Shown here piece by piece: positions 1 to 6,254 of a DNA stretch of 8,529 bases. The position numbers were made by a program, and so were the translations under genes. Source of the stretch: an uncultured Bacteroides sp. (GTDB taxonomy: Bacteria; Bacteroidota; Bacteroidia; Bacteroidales; Bacteroidaceae). The notes under the pieces were generated by a model. It searched no databases. It was not told the DNA's origin and saw nothing but the letters and a program-made list of their open reading frames with translations. The stretch is taken from positions 1 through 8,529 of the forward strand of contig CAKUYM010000178.1 in assembly GCA_934716785.1 (NCBI GenBank), given 5' to 3'. How positions within the stretch are numbered: position 1 is the stretch's first letter; each line of letters opens with the position of its first letter.

Positions 1-33
1 AAAAAAAATACCCGATTCGCAATGAATCGGGTA
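1..33 (-). terminator. Rho-independent terminator downstream of radC
   Basis: Bases 9-18 (tacccgattc) and 24-33 (gaatcgggta) form a perfect 10-bp stem around the 5-nt loop 19-23. On the minus strand the stem is followed directly by eight U residues (the A-run at 1-8). There is no T-run on the plus-strand side, so it acts for leftward transcription. It lies about 80 nt past the radC stop codon and most likely ends the radC transcript. Bases 34-115, between stop codon and hairpin, show no gene. Confidence 0.9.
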
Positions 34-115
34 AGGGGCAATATATCATTATTTCTACTTTAAATGAAAGAGCCGTGCAGGGAATGCATATCCTCCGCCC
101 GAAGAATAATGTAAA

Positions 116-811
116 TCAGAGCAAGCCTTCATCCGCAAAGCTGAAATATGCGTCTTCGCACACTATAACATGGTCTATCAGACGAATGTTCATGGTACCC
201 GACGCTTTGCGAATATGTTCTGTCAGTGTTTTATCCGGCTGGCTGGGACGAATATTTCCGGAAGGATGATTATGAGCTACCACGATTTGCGTAGCCCTTT
301 GCAACAATGCTTCCCGAAGAATAGTGCGCACATCAGCATACGTTCCGTCTATACCACCGGTACTGATGCGTATCTTGTCTATCAGTTTCGCGGCTTGATT
401 CAACAATAAAATCCAGAACTCCTCCCGCTCCAAGTCGCACATAACCGGTTGAAATATCTCGTAGATATCTTTTGAACAAATAATCTGTTGCCTCTCCTTG
501 ACGCTTTGCAGTTTCCGCCGCTTGCCGAGTTCAAGAGCCGCCATCACCGTTATGCTCTTTGCCGGTCCCATACCTTTAAAACGGGAATAGTCAGCCACTT
601 CCCATTTCGCCAAAGAATTGAGATTGTTGTCACAAGACAGGAGCAAACGCCTCATCAGTTCGACAGCACTCTCTTCCGTATTGCCGGAACCTATCAATAT
701 AGCGAGCAACTCGGCATCGCTCAACGCTGACGCTCCCTTATCCATCATCTTCTCCCGCGGACGGTCTTCCAACGCCCATTGGCTGATGGATAACTTGTGC
801 TTATTTTCCAT
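116..811 (-). CDS. radC: RadC family JAB1/MPN-domain protein (UPF0758)
   Basis: A 231-residue protein, the usual full length of chromosomal RadC. The N-terminal part carries a helix-hairpin-helix-like stretch (about residues 74-86, FKGMGPAKS). The C-terminal part is the JAB1/MPN metalloprotease-like fold with a complete JAMM metal site: H180-x-H182, the PSG turn, S190 and D193, with E131 a likely catalytic acid. The start is the ATG at 809-811; the stop is TGA at 116-118. The family was once credited with recombinational repair, but that link was withdrawn, and its molecular role is unsettled; anti-restriction and DNA-processing roles are proposed for mobile-element copies. Nothing here indicates a mobile element. 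It follows the glycosyltransferase gene by 87 nt on the same strand, has its own candidate -7 box, and ends at the terminator at 1-33. Family assignment is secure; function is not. Confidence 0.95.
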   Translation of the reverse strand: MENKHKLSISQWALEDRPREKMMDKGASALSDAELLAILIGSGNTEESAVELMRRLLLSCDNNLNSLAKWEVADYSRFKGMGPAKSITVMAALELGKRRKLQSVKERQQIICSKDIYEIFQPVMCDLEREEFWILLLNQAAKLIDKIRISTGGIDGTYADVRTILREALLQRATQIVVAHNHPSGNIRPSQPDKTLTEHIRKASGTMNIRLIDHVIVCEDAYFSFADEGLL

Positions 812-831
812 TTTCTATATTTTAAGGAAAG

Positions 832-839
832 CAAAGGTA
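832..839 (-). promoter_or_regulatory. Candidate Bacteroides -7 box for radC
   Basis: The minus strand reads TACCTTTG, an exact match to the Bacteroidetes -7 consensus TAnnTTTG, ending about 20 nt before the radC ATG. It lies in the 87-nt gap after the glycosyltransferase gene, where a promoter would be needed if radC is transcribed alone. No convincing -33 TTTG is present at the expected spacing, so the call rests on the -7 box and its position. Confidence 0.5.
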
Positions 840-898
840 GGCTTTTTTATCTAACTATAGAGCTAATGGAAAAGAATATAAGACAAAGCCGTGATAGT

Positions 899-1888
899 TT
901 ATTTATAAAAGTTCTTCTTGAATGCCTCAAACTCATCTTTTCCTCTGACACAGCGTTGCCACCATGCACGCCAGAATCCTGTACCATAACCTATAAGTTG
1001 GATAAATGCGGCAGCTATGGAGTATATTCCGATACTTAAACTTTTGTTTTGAATCGTAGAATCTATGCAGACCAGCAAAGCATAAAGCAATATGGGCGTA
1101 AAGCTGAAGATGCAAAACGGCGTGCCCAATAGCAGGACAGAGACTCCTAATGTAAACGCTGCCGGAAGCAGGTGTACCAGTTTCAGCGAATCGGGATATT
1201 TCTTATAAAGATTGATACGGGCGATGCCGGAGTTATGAACTTGCTTGAAGAATTTCTTCAAGTCGGTCCGCCGTTTGTGATAAACCCATGCGTCAGGAAA
1301 AAGACGGCAGGTATAACCGCCCTTAAAGATACGGATACTGAAATCAATATCCTCACCGAAACGCATTTTGGAGAATCCTCCCAAGGCTTCATACACCGTA
1401 CGCCGTACTCCCATATTGAAACTGCGAGGATAGAATTTATCCATTTTCTTCTTCCCCCCACGAATACCGCCGGTAGTAAAAAAGGAAGTCATGGAGTAGT
1501 TTATCGCTTTCTGAATGTCGGTAAAGGAGTTGTGCGCACGATCCGGTCCGCCGAAAGCATCGGCTGGAGATGAGACCAATTCTTTCTCTACCGCATCAAA
1601 ATATCCTTCGGGCAGAATCACGTCAGAGTCTAATATAATAAGGTATTCCCCTTCACTGCGTTCGGCTCCGTAATTGCGTGTCTGCCCCGGCCCCGAATTC
1701 GGCTTAACGAAATACTTGATAGCCAACCGGTCGGCATATCGGTCTACCACTTCCTTACAGGGAATGGATGAACCGTCTTCTACTACAATCACTTCAAAGT
1801 CCTTGAAGTGCTGCGCCGTGAGACTTTGCAATAACTCGTCCACTTCATCGGGACGGTTGTAAACAGGGATTATGACAGAGTAACGCAT
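899..1888 (-). CDS. Family 2 glycosyltransferase with C-terminal membrane anchor
   Basis: A 329-residue inverting GT-A glycosyltransferase, predicted to transfer a sugar from a nucleotide-sugar donor to an envelope or surface glycan acceptor; the substrate cannot be told. The GT2 layout is clear: nucleotide-binding start VIIPVYNRP (residues 5-13), the acidic pair in VVEDGS (35-40), SGPGQTRNYG (65-74), the metal-binding DSD (87-89), and GED (178-180) as the likely catalytic-base region. Residues about 239-275 and 285-305 are hydrophobic and probably form membrane segments or an anchor, leaving the catalytic domain in the cytoplasm. There is no signal peptide. The ATG at 1886-1888 puts the conserved VIIPVYN strand four residues from the start, as usual for the family. 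It is not in a visible polysaccharide cluster: the neighbours are radC and a broken regulator gene, so it looks like a solitary, housekeeping-type glycosyltransferase. Confidence 0.9.
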   Translation of the reverse strand: MRYSVIIPVYNRPDEVDELLQSLTAQHFKDFEVIVVEDGSSIPCKEVVDRYADRLAIKYFVKPNSGPGQTRNYGAERSEGEYLIILDSDVILPEGYFDAVEKELVSSPADAFGGPDRAHNSFTDIQKAINYSMTSFFTTGGIRGGKKKMDKFYPRSFNMGVRRTVYEALGGFSKMRFGEDIDFSIRIFKGGYTCRLFPDAWVYHKRRTDLKKFFKQVHNSGIARINLYKKYPDSLKLVHLLPAAFTLGVSVLLLGTPFCIFSFTPILLYALLVCIDSTIQNKSLSIGIYSIAAAFIQLIGYGTGFWRAWWQRCVRGKDEFEAFKKNFYK

Positions 1889-1942
1889 AGCAAACTAACT
1901 TTTTAGGATGCAAATTAAAACAAAAATCAGAAAAATAGAACT

Positions 1943-2470
1943 TTATCTCGAAACCAAATTAATATTTATTTTCCATGATTCCTTTTTATCTGAACCAACT
2001 CTTGATATAATCCTTTGCTCGGCAAGAGACTTTAGATGTCGTCCTATGGTAGCCCGATGCTGATGTAATATTTCCGCCAATTCAGTATATGTTATTTCAG
2101 GGTTAGCCTGAATATGATTTAATATAAGTAAATCAAGTTCATTTACAGTCGCATTTACAGTCGCATTTTCTCCCTTTACAGCCTGCTTTGCAAAATCAAC
2201 TGCGATTCGGAATATATCCTGTTCTAAAAATTGAGGATGCCCACCCTGATAAAGCCGGGCGTACTTAAATATATTCCTCACTCCGGAGCCAAGTTTATCC
2301 GCCAGCCCTATATTTCGGAAAAACGATGCAATAATCGGATTCTTGGGATTTGGTTCAAAGTTTTCCGGCGTAATCTCTCCCGACCATAGCGTACGGTTAG
2401 CATTCTCGGTAAAGATACGATCATTTTCAACCACGAACTTAGCTGGAAAAGAGCTGGAAAAAAGATCAAG
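1943..2470 (-). pseudogene. C-terminal remnant of AlbA/GHKL 'RecG-like' ATP-binding regulator
   Basis: The open frame (GTG at 2432-2434, stop at 1943-1945, 163 residues) matches only the C-terminal part of the proteins often labelled 'RecG-like helicase' or 'ATP-binding transcriptional regulator' (N-terminal AlbA_2 domain, GHKL-type ATPase, winged helix), which normally run to over 400 residues. Visible parts are VENDRIFTENANR (2-14), the glycine-rich LADKLGSGVRN (44-54) of the ATPase lobe, a TVNATVN linker (92-98), and a winged helix-turn-helix (about 97-160; ITYTELAEILHQHRATIGRHL). In-frame codons upstream of the GTG still read like the family (SSSFPAKFV), but a TGA at 2471-2473 closes the frame and the AlbA_2 domain is missing. 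There is no promoter-like box upstream, and the ackA terminator lies just before it. The best reading is a decayed, 5'-deleted gene; a small DNA-binding protein translated from the GTG is possible but less likely. Confidence 0.75.
2141..2164. repeat. 12-bp in-frame tandem duplication in the regulator remnant
   Basis: The 12-mer atttacagtcgc occurs twice head to tail (2141-2152, 2153-2164) and encodes a repeated four-residue unit giving TVNATVN in the linker between the ATPase lobe and the winged helix. The unit length keeps the frame. Similar TVN-type short repeats are common in this linker in the family, so it is probably a naturally variable slippage site. Confidence 0.85.
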
Positions 2471-2545
2471 TCATAAATCCGCACCACAATCGCTAAATGA
2501 CATTAAAAAACTCCATTGTAAGAAATAATAGCCCTCAAAAGGAAT

Positions 2546-2580
2546 AAAAAAGGCCCATTCCCTATTGAAGGAATGAGCCT
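2546..2580 (-). terminator. Rho-independent terminator of the pta-ackA operon
   Basis: Bases 2551-2561 and 2570-2580 form an 11-bp stem (one G-U wobble in the RNA) with an 8-nt loop. On the minus strand it is followed by a U-run (A-run 2546-2551 on the plus strand). It starts 25 nt after the ackA stop codon. The rest of the gap between ackA and the regulator remnant (2474-2545) holds no gene or promoter that I can support. Confidence 0.92.
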
Positions 2581-2605
2581 CATCTCATACTTTTATCAAA
2601 GTTGA

Positions 2606-3805
2606 TTACTTATTCAAAATATCCATCGTATCCGAAGCAATCAGCAACTCTTCATCTGTCGGGATTACCACCACCTTCACTTTTGAATCCGGAGTGGAAA
2701 TGACAGCTTCTTCGCCATGAATCTTCGCATTGACAGTTTCATCGAGTTCGATACCCATGAATTCCAGACCTTTACAAGCCTCACGACGGCATTCTGCCTG
2801 ATTTTCACCGACACCACCGGTGAACAAGATGATATCTACGCCACCCAGTGCGGCTGCGTAAGCACCGATATATTTCTTGATGCGATAGAAGTACATCTTT
2901 TCTGCCAAGATAGCCTTCTCATTGCCGGCAGCACATGCTGCAGCCAACTCACGCATATCGCTTGATACGCCCGAAACGCCCAGTATACCGCTCTTCTTGT
3001 TCAGCAAGTTGGAGACACCCGTTACATTCAAGCCCTCTTTCTCCATGATAAACGTCACCGCACCGGCATCAATATCACCGCTACGAGTACCCATCATCAA
3101 ACCTTCCAGCGGAGTCAATCCCATAGTAGTGTCCATACACTTGCCGTCTTTGATGGCAGCGATAGAGCCACCATTACCGACGTGGCAAGTAATAATCTTC
3201 TTACCTTCAGGCTTTACTCCCAAGAACTCGCATACGCGCTTTGAAACATACCTATGAGAAGTTCCGTGGAAGCCGTAGCGACGCACACCGTATTTCTCAT
3301 ACAACTCATAAGGAATGGCATACATATACGCGTAATCCGGCATTGTCTGATGGAAAGCCGTATCAAACACACCTACCTGAGGGATATCCGGAAGGATGGC
3401 AGAAACAGCATTCACCCCCTTCAGGTTGGCAGGATTGTGAAGCGGAGCCAAGTCGTTGCAAGCAGTAAATGCTTCCAATACGTCCTTGGTCAGCAGCACG
3501 GATTCACTGAAACGTTCGCCGCCATGCACCATACGGTGACCTACGGCATTGATTTCATCCAAAGACTTGATAGCGCCGTATTCAGGGCTGGTCAGTGTAT
3601 TCAGGATAAATTCCACCCCTACAGTATGTTCGGGAATATCCTTCTCCAAGATTTTCTTCTCGCCATTCGGCAAAGTCAGCTTCAGGAACGAGCCCTTCAG
3701 ACCGATTTTCTCGATACCACCTTGAGCAATCACCTCTTTAGTGGTCATATCGAACAATTTATATTTGATAGATGAACTTCCGCAGTTCAATACTAAAATC
3801 TTCAT
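2606..3805 (-). CDS. ackA: Acetate kinase
   Basis: A 399-residue cytoplasmic enzyme, normal length. It converts acetyl phosphate and ADP to acetate and ATP, the substrate-level phosphorylation step of acetate fermentation. All ASKHA-fold landmarks are present: the start MKILVLNCGSSSIKYKLF with N7, R91 in GHRMVHGG, catalytic D148 in VFDTAFHQ, H180 in YGFHGTSHRY, the phosphate-binding HVGNGGS (208-214), R241 in MMGTRSGD, the adenosine-binding FTGGVGENQ (328-336), and the C-terminal PTDEELLIA (382-390) with the conserved glutamate. Numbering of R91, D148, H180 and R241 equals that of the well-studied Methanosarcina enzyme. Its ATG lies 39 nt after the pta stop on the same strand with no terminator between, so the two are an operon in the order pta-ackA. 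The transcript ends at the hairpin at 2546-2580. The enzyme looks intact. Confidence 0.98.
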   Translation of the reverse strand: MKILVLNCGSSSIKYKLFDMTTKEVIAQGGIEKIGLKGSFLKLTLPNGEKKILEKDIPEHTVGVEFILNTLTSPEYGAIKSLDEINAVGHRMVHGGERFSESVLLTKDVLEAFTACNDLAPLHNPANLKGVNAVSAILPDIPQVGVFDTAFHQTMPDYAYMYAIPYELYEKYGVRRYGFHGTSHRYVSKRVCEFLGVKPEGKKIITCHVGNGGSIAAIKDGKCMDTTMGLTPLEGLMMGTRSGDIDAGAVTFIMEKEGLNVTGVSNLLNKKSGILGVSGVSSDMRELAAACAAGNEKAILAEKMYFYRIKKYIGAYAAALGGVDIILFTGGVGENQAECRREACKGLEFMGIELDETVNAKIHGEEAVISTPDSKVKVVVIPTDEELLIASDTMDILNK

Positions 3806-3844
3806 ATCATTATTGATTTAATTCTTGAAACTTCTACCCGATAC

Positions 3845-4864
3845 TTATCTGTTTGCCTTTGCAGCAATGGCCTGATTGGCAGTAATGGCAATCATACGAT
3901 ATACATCTTCAATAGAGCAGCCGCGAGACAAGTCATTTACCGGGCAAGCAATACCTTGAAGGATCGGGCCGATAGCATCGGCATGTCCCAAACGTTGAAC
4001 CAATTTATAAGAGATGTTACCAACTTCCAAACTTGGAACGACCAGTACATTTGCCTGTCCTGCCACGTGTGAACCCGGAGCCTTGCTTGCACCCACTTCA
4101 GGAACAAGAGCCGCGTCAGCCTGCAGTTCACCGTCCAAGTCGAGAGTAGGAGCCATTTCGCGAGCAATCTTGGTTGCTTCCACCACCTTGTCCACTACTT
4201 CATGTTTTGCAGAACCCTTGGTTGAGAAACTCAACATGGCAACTTTCGGATTTTCGATACCGGCTACGGCTTTGGCTGTCTGAGCTGTACATACGGCAAT
4301 CTGAGCCAATTGGTTGGCATCAGGAACCGGAGTTACGGCTACGTCACCCATTACCAAGACTCCGTTCTTTCCGTATTCGGGAGCGTGAGTCAGCAACAGC
4401 ATAGCACCGGAAACACAAGTGATGCCCGGAGCGGTCTTGATAATCTGCAAAGCAGGACGCAATACATTGCCGGTAGTGTTGCGGGCACCGGCCAACTGAC
4501 CGTCGGCATCGCCGCTCTTTATCATTAAGCAACCAAAGAACAAAGGATCACTGGTCAGCTTGCGTGCCTCTTCGATAGTCATGCCTTTCTTCTTACGAAG
4601 TTCGCACAGCAACTGTGCATACTCTTCGTGCTTCGGAGAAGTTTCCGGATCGATGATAGTAGCCTTACCGATATTTCCCAGTCCCCATTTTGTAGCAAGT
4701 TCATTGATTTCTGCCGGTTTTCCTAACAAAATAAGGTCGGCAACTTCGTCTGTCAATATCATATTGGCAGCTTTTAATGTGCGTTCTTCTGTTCCTTCGG
4801 GAAGAACAATACGTTGGCGGTTTGCTTTTGCACGTGCAACGATTTGGTTGATTAAATTGAGCAT
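3845..4864 (-). CDS. pta: Phosphate acetyltransferase (phosphotransacetylase)
   Basis: A 339-residue single-domain Pta, without the N-terminal P-loop/DRTGG regulatory region of the long enterobacterial type. It interconverts acetyl-CoA plus phosphate with acetyl phosphate plus CoA and feeds acetate kinase downstream. Visible family motifs are LPEGTEERTLKAA (21-33), SGDADGQLAGARNTT (117-131), LDGELQADAAL (243-253), the CoA/phosphate-site block around AGQANVLVVPSLEVGNISYK (268-287), and GPILQGIACPVNDLSRGC (299-316) with D311 and R314 as likely active-site residues. The ATG at 4862-4864 gives the standard N-terminus for the short form. It is first gene of the pta-ackA operon; upstream lies the divergent region shared with lrgA, including an exact -7 box at 4918-4925. 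This pair is a main ATP source in anaerobic fermenters, which fits the presumed host. Confidence 0.97.
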   Translation of the reverse strand: MLNLINQIVARAKANRQRIVLPEGTEERTLKAANMILTDEVADLILLGKPAEINELATKWGLGNIGKATIIDPETSPKHEEYAQLLCELRKKKGMTIEEARKLTSDPLFFGCLMIKSGDADGQLAGARNTTGNVLRPALQIIKTAPGITCVSGAMLLLTHAPEYGKNGVLVMGDVAVTPVPDANQLAQIAVCTAQTAKAVAGIENPKVAMLSFSTKGSAKHEVVDKVVEATKIAREMAPTLDLDGELQADAALVPEVGASKAPGSHVAGQANVLVVPSLEVGNISYKLVQRLGHADAIGPILQGIACPVNDLSRGCSIEDVYRMIAITANQAIAAKANR

Positions 4865-4917
4865 AGATATATTGAATATTATTATAAAAACCTACTTATG
4901 GTTTGTAATCTTCGATG

Positions 4918-4925
4918 CAAAAGTA
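4918..4925 (-). promoter_or_regulatory. Candidate -7 promoter box for pta-ackA
   Basis: The minus strand reads TACTTTTG, an exact TAnnTTTG match, 53 nt before the pta ATG, leaving a leader of roughly 45-50 nt. No canonical TTTG lies at the ideal -33 spacing. The nearest candidate is TTG within ATTGTAAT (minus strand, 4953 down to 4946), a few bases further away than ideal. Its position in a divergent 200-bp gap and the exact box make it a likely promoter. Confidence 0.6.
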
Positions 4926-4945
4926 GTCAATTTTGCAATATCCAC

Positions 4946-4992
4946 ATTACAATTTCGTCCGTATTTTAGTTTCAAGTCTAAAATATTGTAAT
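4946..4992. promoter_or_regulatory. Inverted ATTGTAAT pair in the pta/lrgA divergent region
   Basis: ATTACAAT (4946-4953) and ATTGTAAT (4985-4992) are exact inverted 8-mers. Read toward each gene, ATTGTAAT stands 20 nt upstream of the putative pta -7 box and 26 nt upstream of the putative lrgA -7 box. A further TTGTAAT lies at 4903-4909 inside the pta leader. The sites could be operators for a shared regulator or parts of the promoters. The DNA is AT-rich, so chance matches are not excluded, and I cannot name a binding protein. Confidence 0.4.
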
Positions 4993-4996
4993 ATTT
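4981..4996. promoter_or_regulatory. 16-bp palindrome beside the lrgA promoter, possible operator
   Basis: aaatatt-gt-aatattt is a perfect 7-bp inverted repeat with a 2-bp centre. It includes the ATTGTAAT 8-mer and overlaps the TTTA at 4994-4997 that stands where a -33 element would be for the lrgA -7 box. A dimeric regulator bound here would touch the lrgA promoter. It has no GC pairs, so it is unlikely to act as an RNA hairpin. Its function is inferred. Confidence 0.4.
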
Positions 4997-5018
4997 AACA
5001 CTGTACTCCTATTTTTCA

Positions 5019-5026
5019 TACCTTTG
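5019..5026 (+). promoter_or_regulatory. Candidate -7 promoter box for lrgAB and downstream genes
   Basis: TACCTTTG is an exact match to TAnnTTTG, 38 nt before the lrgA ATG. TTTA at 4994-4997 sits 21 nt upstream, about where the -33 TTTG is expected (one mismatch). This is the best two-part promoter candidate in the window and would drive lrgA, lrgB and probably the two genes after them. Confidence 0.65.
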
Positions 5027-5064
5027 CAGCAATTTCAAGCAAAATCAATAGATAAATTAAGTAT

Positions 5065-5508
5065 ATGATACGTCAGTGCGCCATTTTATTTGGTTGTTTG
5101 GCTTTGGGTGAATTGGTAGTCTATCTTACAGGTATCAAGCTGCCTTCCAGCATCATCGGAATGCTGCTGCTCACCCTCTTTTTGAAATTAGGTTGGGTTA
5201 AACTGCAATGGGTGCAGGGATTGTCCGACTTTTTGGTAGCCAACTTAGGCTTCTTCTTCGTTCCGCCCGGAGTGGCGCTTATGTTGTACTTCGATGTTAT
5301 TTCGGCAGAGTTCTGGCCGATAGTAGTAGCCACTATTGTAAGCACCGCCCTTGTGTTGGTAGTCACGGGATGGGTTCATCAGATAGTGCGCAAGTTCAGA
5401 CTGGCGCGCCAGATCAAGTTGGCACGCAAACTGCATCTGACAGATTTCCATCTGCCGGAAAGACTTCACCGTAAAGAAAAAAACAACTTAACGAATAAAG
5501 ACAAATGA
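5065..5508 (+). CDS. lrgA: LrgA/CidA family membrane protein
   Basis: A 147-residue small membrane protein with four likely transmembrane segments (about residues 4-22, 29-43, 58-76, 84-107) and a strongly basic cytoplasmic tail (108-147). Family signatures are LPSSIIGMLLL (26-36) and LGFFFVPPGVALM (61-73). LrgA proteins were first described as holin-like partners that modulate murein hydrolase activity and autolysis. Work on Bacillus subtilis PftAB and Streptococcus mutans LrgAB points to facilitated pyruvate transport by the A and B proteins together. The ATG at 5065-5067 gives the expected short N-terminus before the first helix. Its stop overlaps the lrgB start (ATGA), so translation is coupled. 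It is divergent from pta-ackA, whose substrate comes from pyruvate via acetyl-CoA, which favours the metabolite-transport reading here. No LytS/LytR-type regulator is encoded in the window. Confidence 0.92.
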   Translation: MIRQCAILFGCLALGELVVYLTGIKLPSSIIGMLLLTLFLKLGWVKLQWVQGLSDFLVANLGFFFVPPGVALMLYFDVISAEFWPIVVATIVSTALVLVVTGWVHQIVRKFRLARQIKLARKLHLTDFHLPERLHRKEKNNLTNKDK

Positions 5509-6200
5509 GTTTCTTGGAAAATAACTTCTTCCTGTTAGCCATTACTTTCGGGATTTTCTTCTTTGCCAAACTGCTTCAGAAGAAAACAGGGCTTGTATTG
5601 CTAAACCCTATATTGCTGACTATCGCCGTTCTTATCGTCTTCCTTAAATTGACCGGCATCTCCTACGAGACATACAACCAGGGAGGACACCTCATCGAAT
5701 TCTGGCTGCGCCCTGCCGTTGTCGCCTTAGGCGTACCTTTATATCTTCAGTTGGAAATGATCAAGAAACAGCTATTGCCGATTCTATTGTCACAGTTGGC
5801 AGGGTGTATCGTCGGAGTCATTTCGGTAGTGCTGATTGCGAAACTTATGGGGGCTTCGCAAGAAGTAATCCTGTCTCTCGCCCCCAAATCCGTGACTACC
5901 CCCATTGCGATGGAGGTGACGAAAGCCATCGGCGGCATTCCGTCACTGACGGCAGCGGTTGTAGTAGCCGTCGGACTATTGGGAGCTATTTGCGGCTTTA
6001 AGACCATGCAGATTATGCGCGTAGGCAGTCCGATAGCCCAAGGACTTTCCATGGGGACAGCCGCTCATGCGGTGGGCACCTCCACCGCAATGGAAGTCAG
6101 CAGCAAATACGGAGCATACGCCAGCTTGGGATTAACGCTGAACGGTATATTCACCGCCCTGCTGACGCCTACCATCCTCCGCCTGTTAGGTGTCCTGTAA
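5505..6200 (+). CDS. lrgB: LrgB family membrane protein, LrgA partner
   Basis: A 231-residue polytopic inner-membrane protein, normal length for LrgB/CidB/YohK, with many hydrophobic segments across its length. The family hallmark is in the middle: LSLAPKSVTTPIAMEV (124-138), then GGIPSLTAAVVV (143-154), and later GTAAHAVGTSTAMEV (184-198). These two related polar, proline/glycine-rich segments probably lie at the substrate path. Start ATG at 5505-5507 overlaps the lrgA stop by 4 bp. The conserved A-then-B order suggests a stoichiometric complex, either the pyruvate facilitator known from Bacillus and Streptococcus or the anti-holin-like system first proposed in Staphylococcus. The next gene begins 54 nt downstream with no terminator between, so the transcript probably continues. 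Confidence 0.94.
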   Translation: MSFLENNFFLLAITFGIFFFAKLLQKKTGLVLLNPILLTIAVLIVFLKLTGISYETYNQGGHLIEFWLRPAVVALGVPLYLQLEMIKKQLLPILLSQLAGCIVGVISVVLIAKLMGASQEVILSLAPKSVTTPIAMEVTKAIGGIPSLTAAVVVAVGLLGAICGFKTMQIMRVGSPIAQGLSMGTAAHAVGTSTAMEVSSKYGAYASLGLTLNGIFTALLTPTILRLLGVL

Positions 6201-6254
6201 AACAATATCTCCTGATTTTCCGTTATATAAAGAGTAAACGCAAAATGCAATTTT

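Noticed and set aside
116..811. radC as a marker of a mobile element or defence island
   Set aside because: It has a full-length chromosomal form, its own terminator and housekeeping neighbours. No integrase, transposase, inverted repeats or attachment sites are visible.
1911..1918. Minus-strand TTAATTTG as a -7 box for the glycosyltransferase gene
   Set aside because: It misses the conserved A at the second position of TAnnTTTG and has no -33 partner; the AT-rich gap makes a near-match by chance likely.
3254..3775. 173-residue plus-strand open frame opposite ackA
   Set aside because: It lies entirely antisense to a fully conserved ackA and has no recognisable domain; it is a shadow of ackA codon use.
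4986..5000. Rex-type redox operator in the pta/lrgA region
   Set aside because: TTGTAA-N3-TTAACA resembles a Rex dyad, but the half-sites differ in length and the spacing is off; not strong enough to name the regulator.
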